Source: Coptodactyla brooksi (Eukaryota; Arthropoda; Insecta; Coleoptera; Scarabaeidae). From it: a DNA stretch of 26,065 bases. The number at the start of each line of letters is the position of its first letter. The stretch's first letter is position 1. The stretch covers positions 1-26,065 of the forward strand of contig JAWQRM010000230.1 in assembly GCA_033557675.1 (NCBI GenBank), in the 5' to 3' direction. Positions 1 to 10,013 of the stretch are shown here, one piece after another. The notes beneath the pieces were generated by a model. That model did no database searches and was not told the origin of the DNA. It worked only from the letters and a program-made list of their open reading frames with translations. Position numbers and translations under genes: made by a program.

Positions 1-712
1 ATATAGTTCATCGTCCGACGTAATTTGCTGGCATATTTCGAGGTGGGGGGTAAGACCTCTTGAACTCCAAGCAGTATCTGCGCTCGACGCCTAACTTCTG
101 TTGGTAAGCAAGATACTGTTGATCTAAATTCGATTTGAGGTTTTATTAGCTCCCATACAGAATTCTCAATAAAATCACTCCTAACAATTTTTTCTCCAAT
201 GTGATTAGCTTTATATACGACGCAGATGCAATGGGCCATCCATTTGTATTTCGAGCTACACTATACTTTTCACACATTTGATCAAATAAATCAACACCTA
301 CTTTCGTATGGTTACAGCAGGTTATGATTGCTGGTTTTCTTTCGTTACCAGTTTCTGGGTCAATAGCATTGTCATCATGTATAGTAGAAATTAATATAAC
401 CATCTTGTTTTTCTTGGGACAATAGGAAACCGTGGCGCAATTTTTTTGGAAACCAAATAGTGAAGTTCGTTCTCTATTTTTGTTAGGTAAGAATTCTGCA
501 GGTATTTCGTGCTTATTTTTCTGCATAATACCAACATATGTTAGTTTCTTCTCTTCTAATATTTTTTTTGCTAATGATAAACTGGTAAACCAATTGTCTC
601 CGGTTACATTGCGTTTTGTTTCTTCTACAGGATGCACTAATCGAAGAACAATGTCCTCGGCAAAATTACTAAGCTTATGCGGTCCTTCAGGTTGAATTCC
701 TAGATAGATCTA
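1..712 (-). pseudogene. piggyBac-type transposase, C-terminal half, frameshifted
   Basis: This is a decayed cut-and-paste transposase of the piggyBac (DDE_Tnp_1_7) family, read right to left. Visible family blocks in order are: a lead-in ending just before TGDNWFTS (first catalytic Asp), VGIMQKNKHEIP, FGFQKN, STIHDD (second Asp), and the KVGVDLFDQM block (third Asp, where the family usually has GGVD). WPIASASY follows. The frame ends at a stop near position 146. The next block (VWELIKPQIEFR and on to the left edge) continues in another frame, so there is a frameshift at roughly 150-190. At about 713 the frame meets TTTAATTTAG, which is either a stop codon or a splice acceptor. The N-terminal half and the zinc-finger tail are absent or outside the window. 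All three Asp residues remain, but the gene is broken. It could be a domesticated exon rather than a relic, but the frameshift argues against that. Confidence 0.85.
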
Positions 713-770
713 AATTAAATATATAGGAGGTCTTGACATCCACTAAGTTTCGAAAAGAAAATAGGAAGTT

Positions 771-1510
771 GCAGGACTTTTGCACAAACATCGTACCTGT
801 TCCTGTTGTGGTGAGAATGATTGGAAAGTTTATGGAAATCAGGGAAAATGCATGGTGTGGACATGTGGTGATGTAATCGACGCGCTTGTAGGCAAAGTAA
901 CAAAAAGCCGAAAATGGTTTTTGTGCTGGTACATTTTCCGAGAAATGCGAATCAATCCCAAAAAGATTTTCGAGTTATCGTATTTTTATCTTCATTAATT
1001 AGGTACCTTTAAACACATTGCTTACGAAACTGAAATTACTATTAAGACCGTCATTCAGTACACGTGGTATTGCTGTGATATTTTTGCTGAACATTTAGAT
1101 TTATGCAAATTTAAGGACCATTAGCGGTCCTGGAATTGACGTCGAGATCGATGAGACGAGTATTCCTAAGAGAAAATATAATGTAGGAGGTTACCAGGCC
1201 ATCAGCGCCAGTGGATGTTTGGTGGTATCAAAAGAGGTTCAGATTCGTTGATACGAAGAATGCACAAACGTTGTTACCTATCATACAAAAGTGTATCAGA
1301 CCTCTATCGATAATTTACTCAGATTTATGGCGTGCTTACGGTGGAATAAGTGCATTACCTCAAGGCTATAAACACCTAACTGTTATTCACAGTACTAACA
1401 TTGTAGATCCTAACACCAACCATCACACGCAAAATACTGGTCACAATGATGTGACGATTATTTGTAAGAATTTATGTGGCACCAAGAATTCGGCGACAAG
1501 TCTCAAATAT
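771..1510 (+). pseudogene. Merlin/ISXO2-type (IS1595) transposase relic
   Basis: This plus-strand relic is a DDE transposase of the ISXO2/IS1595 family, which in animals corresponds to Merlin elements. An N-terminal zinc-ribbon remnant (C-x2-C, then KCMVWTC) lies at about 790-870. A linker reading EIAYETEIT-like follows near 1015-1110. The first catalytic Asp is in VEIDETSIPKRKY (codon 1150-1152), followed by a VGG block. The second Asp is in IIYSDLWRAYGGI (codon 1322-1324), then GYKHLTVIHS and VDPNTNHHTQ. The expected Glu block after HTQ is replaced by NTGHND, so the third catalytic residue appears lost. The frame shifts several times (near 880-1000, 1110-1140 and 1205). I could not find terminal inverted repeats. 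A 30-nt near-palindrome (1541-1570, TCTAcCTCACTCA...) lies just downstream. Confidence 0.8.
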
Positions 1511-1540
1511 TTTTTAATTTTTAGTCTCAAGCTTCTCAAA

Positions 1541-1570
1541 TCTACCTCACTCAGCCTTGAGTGAGATAGA
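1541..1570. repeat. short near-perfect palindrome
   Basis: CTCACTC (1546-1552) faces GAGTGAG (1559-1565). Pairing extends outward to TCTA/TAGA with one mismatch. It lies just after the Merlin relic and could be part of that element's end, but no matching copy is seen upstream. Confidence 0.5.
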
Positions 1571-1976
1571 TTTATCTACCTTCACTCTTCATTTGTTATT
1601 TTATTATTTTTGTTTTTTTTTGTTTCTGTTATTCTTCTTTCATTTAACATTCATTATTAAATAAAACATTAAACAGATTATGCATTTATATTAAAAAATA
1701 TTAAATTTGTTATAAGCATATCGAAAAGTCCCTTTCTATACAATTTCATACAAAAAATAGTGGGTTCGTTAATGTTCCACTGCTTTCCCAACATTCAACC
1801 ACTGCGTTCTTAACATGAATGGATTACAGATCATAAAACATTCTTACCTACCATTGGTGAAGCAAGTGGTGCAGTAGTTTTAGCACTCATAAAACCTGAA
1901 AATTGTATCCACGGAATTTCTGCTCAGTGTGACATTTCCAAATTTTCCGTTTAACATATTTTATAGTTAAGATTTC

Positions 1977-2335
1977 CATCCATACAAGATTCATCTTCAG
2001 CATGGTTTACTGGCTACAGACTATCCAAAAAGATTAGAATTTATAGCAGACATACAATAACCGCTGCTCTTAGGCAGATGAAAATCCTCACTGGATGAGG
2101 CATACTGGTTTTTGAAAATATTTTTCCAGGTGGATAGGTACACCCAGTTCTGTCAAATGGCCACAATGATCATCTGATTTAACTCCAAACAATTTCTTTC
2201 TCGGGAAATATTTAAAATCGATCATTTATGACACTGAATCTTATAATCCGGAAGACACGCAACAATGTATTGTTAATGTATATTGCAGCAATAAAGTGTG
2301 TTGTGAAAGCTGGAATGCATTTCGAAAACAAATAT
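1977..2335 (+). pseudogene. IS630/Tc1-type DD34E transposase relic with internal deletions
   Basis: Three blocks of one transposase family appear in the right order but far too close together. The first is HPYKIHLQ...YPKRLEFI (from 1977). The second is ADENPHWMRH (from 2074). The third is FPG then WIGTPSSVKWPQ-stop-SSDLTPNNFFLGKYLKSIIYD (about 2127-2225), followed by PEDTQQCIVN. In full-length relatives these blocks are separated by the first catalytic Asp region and by a long core, so both spacers have been deleted here. There are in-frame stops at about 2113 and within the WPP-x-SPDL motif. Termini are not clear. Confidence 0.75.
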
Positions 2336-2841
2336 TAATCAAAATTAATTATTTACAAAACATCAACAAAATCTGTTTATCATTATGGCAAACAATGACT
2401 GGCAATGACAGCTAAAGGCAGACAATAACATTTTTGCATAGCACTTTAGATTGAAACACATTTGTTGATTTATTTCCACAATTTTGTTATAAAACCATAC
2501 ATTTTTTCGTACTGGCATGAAAAGAATTCTCATTGATTCTTTAGTTATCAAATTTTTATGCAAAAAGTATATCATTTCATTAAAAACATGTAACTTGAAT
2601 TTTTCATTGGCTGCCCTGTATGTGAGCAAACATCAACTCTTAGTTTGACATATAGCTCTTTGCTTACCCTATATGAAAGTTTTTCTCCTGAAATGAAATC
2701 TCTTACCAATTCCAAGATATCCCAAGTGGGAACATCACACTAAGGCACCTGTATATTATGTAGCATTTTTAATATTTTTTTAATGTAGCACTTATAATAA
2801 TGTATATATAGGGTTGCCCACATATTTCATTAAGAAAATTG

Positions 2842-2956
2842 ACAAAGTTTGAAAGCATCAGAAGATTCTGATGATGCCGACATGGTCGGCGAAATGTGCG
2901 TCAGGTAAAATAAACTTTTCGGTTTTGGTGTAGTGGTGGCATTGTTCAAACTTTGT
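2842..2956. repeat. 115-bp unit with 12-bp perfect terminal inverted repeats
   Basis: ACAAAGTTTGAA at 2842-2853 is the exact reverse complement of 2945-2956. The unit encloses the hammerhead-like core. It may be the end of a retroelement or a small non-autonomous element. Confidence 0.6.
2861..2906 (+). ncRNA. hammerhead-ribozyme-like core, possible Penelope-like element relic
   Basis: The sequence reads CTGATGA (2868-2874), one extra T, a 6-bp hairpin (GCCGAC 2876-2881 / GTCGGC 2885-2890, loop ATG), GAAA (2891-2894), a tiny stem III (ATG/CGT around a 2-nt loop), then GTC (2900-2902). This is the order of conserved elements in a type I hammerhead. Short stem III versions are known from Penelope-like retroelements. 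Two things weaken the call: the extra T before stem II, and no convincing stem I next to the core. The whole is bracketed by a 12-bp inverted repeat (ACAAAGTTTGAA 2842-2853 and its complement 2945-2956). It is probably a relic, and no reverse transcriptase is present. Confidence 0.45.
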
Positions 2957-4419
2957 TACTAAGCGAAAGGTTAAAAAAATCCTCAACCCCAAGAAAATTG
3001 ACAGTTGTGGAACTACTGAAATTTAAAATATCCCTGGAGTTAAGGTGGATGCTAATAATTTTTGCTTTTGCACTAAGTAGCAAAAGTAAGATTTTTTTAT
3101 AAATTTAACACTGGATGATAACTTCGATAACTGACAACATTTTTATATTGTCAAGTAAGGTGAAGGTTAATATTTTTGATGAAGATATCAAAATAACTGC
3201 TCTAAACAGTATTAAATTTATAAAAATTAAGAATTTTCGGTTTAAAAGAATTAATTCTATTGTACAGAGTTGTTACATATGTACAAAGTTAAAATACATA
3301 ACTGAGGAATTTATTTAAATATTGCAACATAAATAATGACAGCGTAAATCTGATTATTACGTTTATTTTCATAATTATAATGAGGTTTATATCTGTATAA
3401 ATAGATCATCATCAATCTTATATTATTATATCTATAATAAACGCTCTAGATGACCACTGTCATTATTAATACAAACATAAATTCTCCTTTTCATATTTGT
3501 GCAAGTACTTAATTGTAACAGACCCATATCATATAGCACCTAACTTATATTCAAAATTTAGTTTAAATTAGTTCATCAGTGTATGACGAGTGTTGACATA
3601 TATACAAATTTCGATTTAAAATCAAAGTTTATTATTGATTGAAGCGACAGTGTTCACTTTTTGTGCATTAAGGTATTGGAATTTCTTTGTATTTTATATA
3701 AACCTACGGGATCCTGTTAAACAACCTATTAATACTATTACCAATCAAATAAGAAATGTTCATAAAGCTTGACACTTCATATTTATCAAATTTATCTGAT
3801 AAATGTCACTATTCTGTTTGTATGGGCTTTCCTTTTGTGTACTGGGTGTTTATTTCTTACCGCATCGTCAAGGAATGGTGATACCAAAGCTTATGTCATT
3901 AAATTCTTATAATAAATGTGAAGTTGCATTTTATGTGAAGCCCGCTCATGTTTAGAAAGTAGCCATTATTTGAAATATTTTTTGGTATGTATTTTAAGTA
4001 AATTAGCAATCTCCGTTCAGTTAAAATATACGTAATTGGTGAATTTATTTATTTAAATATTACAACAAAAATAATGACGGAATAAACCTCATTATTACTT
4101 TATCTATTAGTCCTATGACAATCAAAACTATTCTTATGGATTCCTTACGTTAATCCAGCATATATAATAACTATAAATTGCTTTTTTTAATAGTCACACT
4201 AAAACACTATTCAATAATTCTATTATGTCATATCTCATATATTATTTGACCATTTTGGAAATACAATTCTAAACTGAACATGTCTCGCTCCATAGTATAA
4301 ACCAGAAAAGGAATATTCTTCGCATATTTATCACACACAATCATTGTTTTTACATATGCTTGAACATTTTCTCTAATTTTATATAATTTAGTTTTGAAAT
4401 ATACTGTTTTATAAAACTA

Positions 4420-5492
4420 TCAGGATGTTGCAAAAGTAATTTTGGTTTTTCTTGTATGAAATAGAACATGGTTCTTGTATAACAGATGGTTTATTTAATT
4501 AATTACATATTTCCTATTTTATTCAATAATTTCCTGCCAGGTTTCTAACTTGATTATTCCACATTAATAGAACATCTGAATAGTCACTGTTGAAAGCTTT
4601 ACCATCCAAAGAGTTTTGCAAAGATCGAAACAAATGTTATTGTGATGATGCAAGCTCAGAGCTGTATTGCGAATGTGATATCAGTTTCTAACCAAGCTCC
4701 AATAATTTTTGACGAGTCGCTAAAGATGTTAGTCATGATGAAAAACAATTCCTTTATGATTTATCTATTCTGGACTTTTTCTTTGATTACTTCCTTTAAT
4801 TTCACTAATTGTTTACATCATACTAATTCTAAATATGTATAACTAAATACTAAGCTCACATCTAAATCCACCACCATTCTTTTCAAAAAAGGATTGTTTG
4901 CATTATACTAGTTATGCAAATAGCTCATTAAGTTGAGGTGTTGTGGTAAATGAATCTCTTTGAATTCGCACAGAATACAAATATCGAACTTTTTAAGGCA
5001 TCCGAGCTTTTTAAGGCATTCAAGCTTCTGTAAATGCCGGTTGATGGTTGAAAAAGTCGTTGAAGCTTTTCACCAATCTGACGTGTTGAAATATGGGCGA
5101 TCTGGTTCGATTATATTGAGATCTGGTTGATCATGTTTGGGTGAAAAATTTCCAGAATGAAATTTGATAAATTAATTCAAATTAACACCATAAATTTCAT
5201 AGATCTTTTTGAATGAGCATCGACAGCTTCCTTGCCTTTACAAAAATAAAAAAAGCAAAATATGATGAAATTGGTCATTTTTGCATTTCATGTTAAACCC
5301 AACACCAAAGCAAGATCTGTACATAAAATTACAGGCAAGTTACTTAAAATAATTAAATGCAAGATTAAAGAGACTAGTAGAAAATGACAAAAGAAATCAT
5401 TTCATTTGAAATGATTTCTTATTATTACAGAATTATTTGAAAAATTACCAAAAATATTTAACAAAACCAAAATTACTTTTGTAGCCACCTAA
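4420..5492 (-). mobile_element. decayed mariner element
   Basis: The left end (tcaggatgttgcaaaagtaa, then ttttggtttt) and the reverse complement of the right end (ttaggtggctacaaaagtaa, then ttttggtttt) form mariner-type terminal inverted repeats. A TA lies left of the element; the right TA is not preserved. Inside, on the minus strand at about 4920-5095, is the helix-turn-helix region of a mariner transposase (HISTRQIGEKL then RSLNALKKLG in a shifted frame). A C-terminal-like remnant (GKAFNSDYSD) lies near 4530-4610. The frame is broken many times, and a 20-nt stretch is duplicated near 4988-5022. The 1,073-bp span is a little shorter than a typical mariner. Confidence 0.65.
5391..5420. repeat. 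perfect hairpin, 13-bp arms, 4-nt loop
   Basis: AAGAAATCATTTC (5391-5403) and GAAATGATTTCTT (5408-5420) are perfect complements around ATTT. It lies inside the right end of the decayed mariner. Confidence 0.7.
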
Positions 5493-6006
5493 GGGTATTT
5501 GGGCAGAATACGAGAAAATATTGATACACAAATTAGAAATATAGATTTCTCGATTGTTCTATTTTAACTGTAACTTTTGATGTTTAGAATTGCTTAGAGC
5601 AGTATTTTCTCCAACAGAAATATTAGCCCCATTAATTATGAGGGTGCTGAAAATGAAAGTACTGGTCTCACACACTAAGTCACCAAAGTAAAAAATATTT
5701 TTATTTGTAACTGTTTGGAAAATGATATTTGTGGGTGTGGAATTAAAAAATATAAAAAAAAATATTTTTACCTGGAACAAGTCGCTGGTTGTAGCAGCCA
5801 GTCGAACACCTGTGGTTATCAATAAGTTAGGATACTGTGCATTGCAGTAGTACCTCCAAGCTGCACTCTCTGAAAAAGCCAGCAGGGGCAGTTATTATGA
5901 TAGCACCCTCCCTTTTAATTAATCAATAGAATTTTTAATATACACCATTTATTTATTGTATTTTCGGATTAGCTTTAGCAGATTAGTCATTAACGATTAA
6001 TTCTAG
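5493..6006. other. interval between mariner and PRRC1 exons
   Basis: No confident gene. It should be PRRC1 intron if the N-terminal exons lie further left or outside the window. Short open stretches exist (for example LVVAASRTPVVINKLGYCALQ on the plus strand, about 5780-5848), but I do not recognise them and cannot define splice sites that join them to PRRC1. Confidence 0.4.
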
Positions 6007-6215
6007 TGCAGCAATTCCACCGAGCAAGGGTGCACCTCAGGGAACTATCCCTCAGGTTCCTCCCCAGACAGTGCACCAGGATTCCGGTGGAATTATAGGT
6101 TGGATGAAAGGTGCGGTTGCCAGCGGAGGGATACTGTCGAAGGTCGCAGAAAAGGCTTTACATTCCGTGGACTCTATCGTGACCACGTTGGACCCACAAA
6201 TGAAGGAGTACATTT
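6007..6215 (+). CDS. PRRC1: PRRC1 exon a
   Basis: Encodes the end of the proline-rich linker (IPPSKGAPQGTIPQVPPQTV), then GGIIGWMKG and SVDSIVTTLDPQMKEYI. It ends with one base of a Tyr codon before GTAAGC. The 5' edge may instead be 6012. Confidence 0.85.
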
Positions 6216-7324
6216 GTAAGCTTTCTTTTTTGATCTTGATCGAGTTCTAACACAAAATAATATTTAGATTCGGGAGGCGATCTAGACGTGTTGGTGGCTT
6301 CTGATAAAGAGATTAAAATTAGTGCAGTTCGCGAAGCTTTCCAACAAATTTTTGGAAAAGCCACAGTAACGTAAATGCTCTCTACAAAGAATGTCGTGTA
6401 AATTTTGAAGATTGTTCTTTTGTTTCTTTAATATAGGGGTATCGCAGCACAATCGAGTAATATCGCTCCACAACCTGTAGGTTTTGCAGCGGCTGTAAAG
6501 GCAGCAGAGGAACGGATACAAATTGTGCTGCAACAACCAAAAGTTTTGGAACGTCCTGCACCAGTTGTCGCAATTGAGAACTTTATAGTGGAAGTGGGGG
6601 AAGACAAGTAAGTTTTGCATCTTATACAGTTAAAACATTAAATTGGTCGTCATCTTACCTCGTTAGTTATTTACTATTACTAATATTTCAGGTGGTATGA
6701 CCTTGGTGTGTTGATTTTAAACGATCCAATTAAACAGATTAATCTTCAAACTTTCACCCAAATGACTCCAGTGCCCACTGCAATTGTGAATCTGGCGCAG
6801 GAAGATTCTCCAGCTGATTACCCGTTAAAATGGTCTGGATTGGATGTAACGATCGGAAGTCTTATGGCTAATAACCTACACGTAAGTTCGTAGCGTTTAT
6901 CATGTTATATTCCAGAATAAAAATTAGGGTGACCTTTCAACATGGAAAATTTGACCAGTGCTTTGTCCAAATCTTTAATATGTTTGAAATAGAAATAAAT
7001 TGAATTATTCTACATTTCACAGTCATTTCCTAGTCTAAAGTGCACAGAAAGCTATTAGAATATAAACAAAAACACTGAAAGTAGATTTTACGAATATTTT
7101 AAATATCATGTACCTTCTTAAGTTAGTTTTTCTGGATCCCACTGTATATATTTTAATGCTACATGAATTCAAAAGAAAAATAATGCTGATTTTCTTTTAC
7201 TTCCATAAAGGTACATCACTCGGAATGGCATTACGCGTTAACGGGAGTGTCGCGCAGGGAAATTGTCCTGATGGCTGCGAAAACGTTAGCGACACTTTAT
7301 AAAAACATAATTACAAACGTCTAA
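6007..7324 (+). CDS. PRRC1: PRRC1, conserved C-terminal part (five exons)
   Basis: PRRC1 (proline-rich coiled-coil 1) is a conserved animal protein tied to the Golgi and ER exit sites/COPII transport, and reported to bind type I protein kinase A regulatory subunit. Exons are 6007-6215, 6268-6370, 6437-6606, 6692-6881 and 7211-7324. All junctions are GT-AG and keep frame, giving about 261 residues. Family hallmarks seen in order: SVDSIVTTLDPQM, SGGDLDVLVASDKE, AVREAFQQIFG, SNIAPQPVGFAAAVKAAEERI, VENFI-like IENFI, KWYDLG, TFTQMTPVP, YPLKWSGLDVT, WHYALTGVSRREI. The domain is related in fold to the YjjX/ITPase-like NTPases. The proline-rich N-terminal region is not found, so its exons lie upstream or were not recognisable. 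The first exon edge is uncertain: acceptors at 6006 (TAG) and 6011 (CAG) both keep the frame open. The gene converges on the snoRNA host gene. Confidence 0.95.
6268..6370 (+). CDS. PRRC1: PRRC1 exon b
   Basis: Encodes SGGDLDVLVASDKEIKISAV then the FQQIFGKATV block. It follows a 52-nt intron and ends two bases into a Thr codon. Confidence 0.93.
6437..6606 (+). CDS. PRRC1: PRRC1 exon c
   Basis: Encodes SSNIAPQPVGFAAAVKAAEE and IENFIVEVGEDK. It lies between introns of 66 and 85 nt. Confidence 0.93.
6692..6881 (+). CDS. PRRC1: PRRC1 exon d
   Basis: Encodes WYDLGVLILNDP, TFTQMTPVPTA and PLKWSGLDVTIGSLMANNLH. It ends on a codon boundary before GTAAGT. Confidence 0.95.
7211..7324 (+). CDS. PRRC1: PRRC1 last exon
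   Basis: Encodes VHHSEWHYALTGVSRREIVL and the C-terminus ending NIITNV, with a TAA stop at 7322-7324. It follows a 329-nt intron with acceptor CATAAAG. The frame continues exactly from exon d. Confidence 0.94.
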   Translation, partial: VHHSEWHYALTGVSRREIVLMAAKTLATLYKNIITNV

Positions 7325-7425
7325 TTGCTTTCCGAAATTTTTCTCGAAACCCGGAAGCCGTCGTGTGTACAGATTTTATATTTAAAACTAGTTTAATTTA
7401 ATACTTCAAAAGATGTTTTTATTGA

Positions 7426-7431
7426 AATAAA
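7426..7431 (+). promoter_or_regulatory. polyadenylation signal of PRRC1
   Basis: AATAAA lies 102 nt after the PRRC1 stop and is the first canonical signal on this strand. Confidence 0.7.
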
Positions 7432-7681
7432 TAGTATATATTATTATAATATATATATATTTAATAGAATAAAAATATTGTCTACAAATTAAGTGTGTAA
7501 ATGTGATGTTTGTTATTTCTATGCAAGTGTGTTTTTCTTGAGTTTATTTCCTACTTAATTATACTCGATCTGTACCGTTACTTAAAACAATGATATACTA
7601 TAATTATAAGCATGAATAAATTAATGTAAAAAAAGAATAACAATTATAAATAAAAATGCATAACGTACATTTGAAAAATGT

Positions 7682-7687
7682 TTTATT
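7682..7687 (-). promoter_or_regulatory. polyadenylation signal of the snoRNA host gene
   Basis: AATAAA on the minus strand, downstream of the last recognisable donor (7918-7919). Cleavage would fall near 7665, about 230 nt from the convergent PRRC1 signal. Confidence 0.5.
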
Positions 7688-8007
7688 TGTTCAGTAAATA
7701 ATTACATAGAGAATCTAACACAGAGTGAGTTAACTTACACAAGAATAAATAAAATATGATAATTATTATTAATATGAAGTATTATCCTTTGCAGTTAGTA
7801 ATAAACGGTTGCAAAATGCAAATTCATTTTAGTGTGATTTTTTTCTTTTCGTAAAACCTTTTAGATGTTCTTGTATAAGTTAATGACTGTCCACATCACA
7901 TAATTAAGTAATTTCTTACCGAACCAGTAGATTTGCAGCAACTGTAATGAAAAGATATTAAAAATAGTATATATATTTACGTTTTCAAAGCATTTAATAA
8001 AAATGAT

Positions 8008-8080
8008 AAGTCATCAGTCCTGTTGAGCTTGAACACTTTCATGAACGTTTCAAGTATGAAAATTTGATCATCACAACCTA
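8008..8080 (-). ncRNA. C/D-box snoRNA with 14-nt match to 28S rRNA
   Basis: On the minus strand, C box GTGATGA (8068-8074) and D box CTGA (8014-8017) enclose about 60 nt inside the intron between exons 8118-8162 and 7920-7941. The 14 nt TCAAGCTCAACAGG ending one base before the D box are an exact complement of the conserved 28S stretch CCTGTTGAGCTTGA. The fifth-base rule points to 2'-O-methylation of the G in CCTG. I believe this is the site guided by snR190 in yeast (Gm2395), from memory. No clear D' box is seen, and the terminal stem is weak. Confidence 0.8.
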
Positions 8081-8117
8081 ACGTAGGTATACGAAGTATA
8101 AATTGTAAATTACTTAC

Positions 8118-8162
8118 CACTCATGGTAGGAATATCTTTAAAAACCAGTGCTGGCAGGTTAT
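8118..8162 (-). other. snoRNA host gene exon
   Basis: 45 nt between acceptor TTTTGTTATAG and donor GTAAGTAAT. It has no useful reading frame with its neighbours. Confidence 0.65.
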
Positions 8163-8503
8163 CTATAACAAAAGATAATTATCAATTTTGAAAAAAAATA
8201 AGAAAAAGTTCTAAAATAATATACGATGTATAAACATAATAACTATACGAACACCTAAATTCCTTTGTGTTGACAACCTTAAATTAAATTAAAACAAGAC
8301 ATCTAATTTTCATATTGAATAAATTTATTCAATTTTAAGCATCCATATAATTGCCCAAATTGTTTTTTTAACTATAGTATTTTTGTAAAAACACGTTTCT
8401 AATTGTTATTTTTTTCATTCTAAATACTTTGATAAAGATAGTTTTATTCAAGTTGTTAATATGGAAAAATGTAGATGTTCATATATTTATGATATGCACT
8501 GTA

Positions 8504-8577
8504 TAAGATCAGCTGGCCGTTCATTTTTCGACATCTGTATTTCTGTACAGGTCTGTAAGAACATTCATCATTGAAAT
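8504..8577 (-). ncRNA. C/D-box snoRNA, 18S guide, copy with weakened D' box
   Basis: C box ATGATGA (8565-8571) and D box CTGA (8509-8512), in the 1.7-kb intron between exons 9896-9945 and 8118-8162. It is a paralogue of the snoRNA at 10014-10088. The antisense element before D (GAACGGCCA) matches 9 nt of the conserved 18S stretch TGGCCGTTC. The element after C (ACAGACCTGT) matches 18S ACAGGTCTGT, but the D' box after it reads CAGA instead of CTGA, so the second guide may be weak or lost. Confidence 0.72.
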
Positions 8578-8879
8578 ATTACTTAAAACTTGCATTTAGT
8601 GCCACTTTTAAGATCCTTGTTCTAAACAAAATAATAATAAAGGAGCTGTAAAAGTTGTAAAAAGTCAGAAGAAAAGACTGGTTAAAATTTCAAAGTGATT
8701 TTGCATTGTTTTTGAAAAACGCGTGGTATAATTAACAAATAATTGGTCATAACTTTGTTAACCATTATTTGTATTTCTTTTGAATAAAACAAAGACGTTT
8801 CTTTCTTTAAAGTAAAGATATTGTCTTAAAGTATAAAAGATAATTATTTTAATAAGCTAATAAAAGTTAAATTGAAAAG

Positions 8880-9345
8880 TAATTGATAATGACTTTTAAG
8901 ACCTGCAACCTCTATCGATTTCAAAATTTGACAAAACAGAAATTTTTGCCTGAATTAAGGGGTCATGTTGCAGGATGAAAAAACGTGATTTTTAGGGATT
9001 TTTATAAGAATGCTCCAACTATCTTTTGCTTACAACAAAATATTGATATTAAAAGTATATATATTGAACAATAGTCAATTTTTTTTTCCTTGAAGAATAT
9101 TGTAAATTAAGAAAGTTACGATCACATTTAAGGAAACCTGATTTTTCACAGGTGTTGTGTGTCGTACATGATAGCTCCAAGTCAACCATCTGATATCAAA
9201 ATCCAAAAAGATTATGTTAGTATATGAATATACCTTGTTCGTGAACAAAAAATTTTTTGAAAAAATAATTTTTGACAAAATGGCAGACATTTTAAATAAA
9301 AATACAGTTTTTCGGGCTCTTCATTTTTCATTGTTTATTTTTCTA
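8880..9345. repeat. probable interspersed repeat in a host-gene intron
   Basis: A stretch with blocks such as gataGCTCCAAGTCAACCATCTGA, then gaatataccttgttcgtgaac and tttttgacaaaatggcagac. It looks like an abundant unclassified insect repeat I have seen in this form, but I cannot name it and no second copy lies in the window. Confidence 0.35.
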
Positions 9346-9895
9346 AGGTTAATATAAATTACATCTTTAATCAACCGGCAAAGTATTTTAATTACCCGTT
9401 AGTTTTGACAGTTAATAAAGGTTAAACTATCAGCGGCTTCTCATTTACATTCATAGACGGTTAGATTTCATTCAATAAAAAATAGCTTGCTTTTAAGAAT
9501 ATGTGTAAATACTGAAATGAATCTACTAATACTGAAAATATTAAATTTTTTATTTCCACATGAAATTCTAAATTAAAAACTACAAGGAAATAAAAAAATA
9601 AAAAAAATTATATTAATAAAAACCATCTATGAATATGAATTAAAATGTTATTAAAACTTATTGATAGTTAATTTTAACATCTAAACTTGATTATCAATTA
9701 TTAATAATACCACATTTATCAAAACACATTGCAAAATCCCCTTTAAAATTTAGCCAGAGTCAAAGTAAGAGAGAACGTTGTGGGGCGCAACAGTTACTTA
9801 TTTAAATTCGTTATCAACAAAATTAATCTTTAGTGAATGCCTACGTTAGTATCAATAAATTATAGTAAATAAAAAACAATAAAAGACGTACTTAC

Positions 9896-9945
9896 TTTTA
9901 TAACTAGTAGCAACATCTTCAAAGAACTTCAAATATTGCAGATAC
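9896..9945 (-). other. snoRNA host gene exon
   Basis: 50 nt between acceptor TTTTGTTATAG and donor GTAAGTACG. The acceptor sequence is the same as that of exon 8118-8162. Confidence 0.65.
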
Positions 9946-10013
9946 CTATAACAAAATAACTTCTATTAGTTTTGAAGAATTCACAAAAAATAGTTGTTAA
10001 TTCTAAAACATGC

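Larger units (their letters stand above)
2346..4419. other. AT-rich interval, no gene recognised
   Basis: No open frame in this stretch resembles a known protein. It holds the hammerhead-like motif described separately. It also holds a diverged direct repeat: the block at about 3304-3366 (gaatttatttaaatatt then aataatgac) recurs at about 4038-4105 with several changes. Much of it is probably decayed transposon sequence, but I cannot classify it. Confidence 0.5.

Noticed and set aside
432..695. Plus-strand open frame of 87 codons
   Set aside because: Antisense of the piggyBac transposase.
6158..6620. Minus-strand open frames of up to 112 codons
   Set aside because: They run antisense across PRRC1 exons and introns, while the plus strand gives an exact family match.
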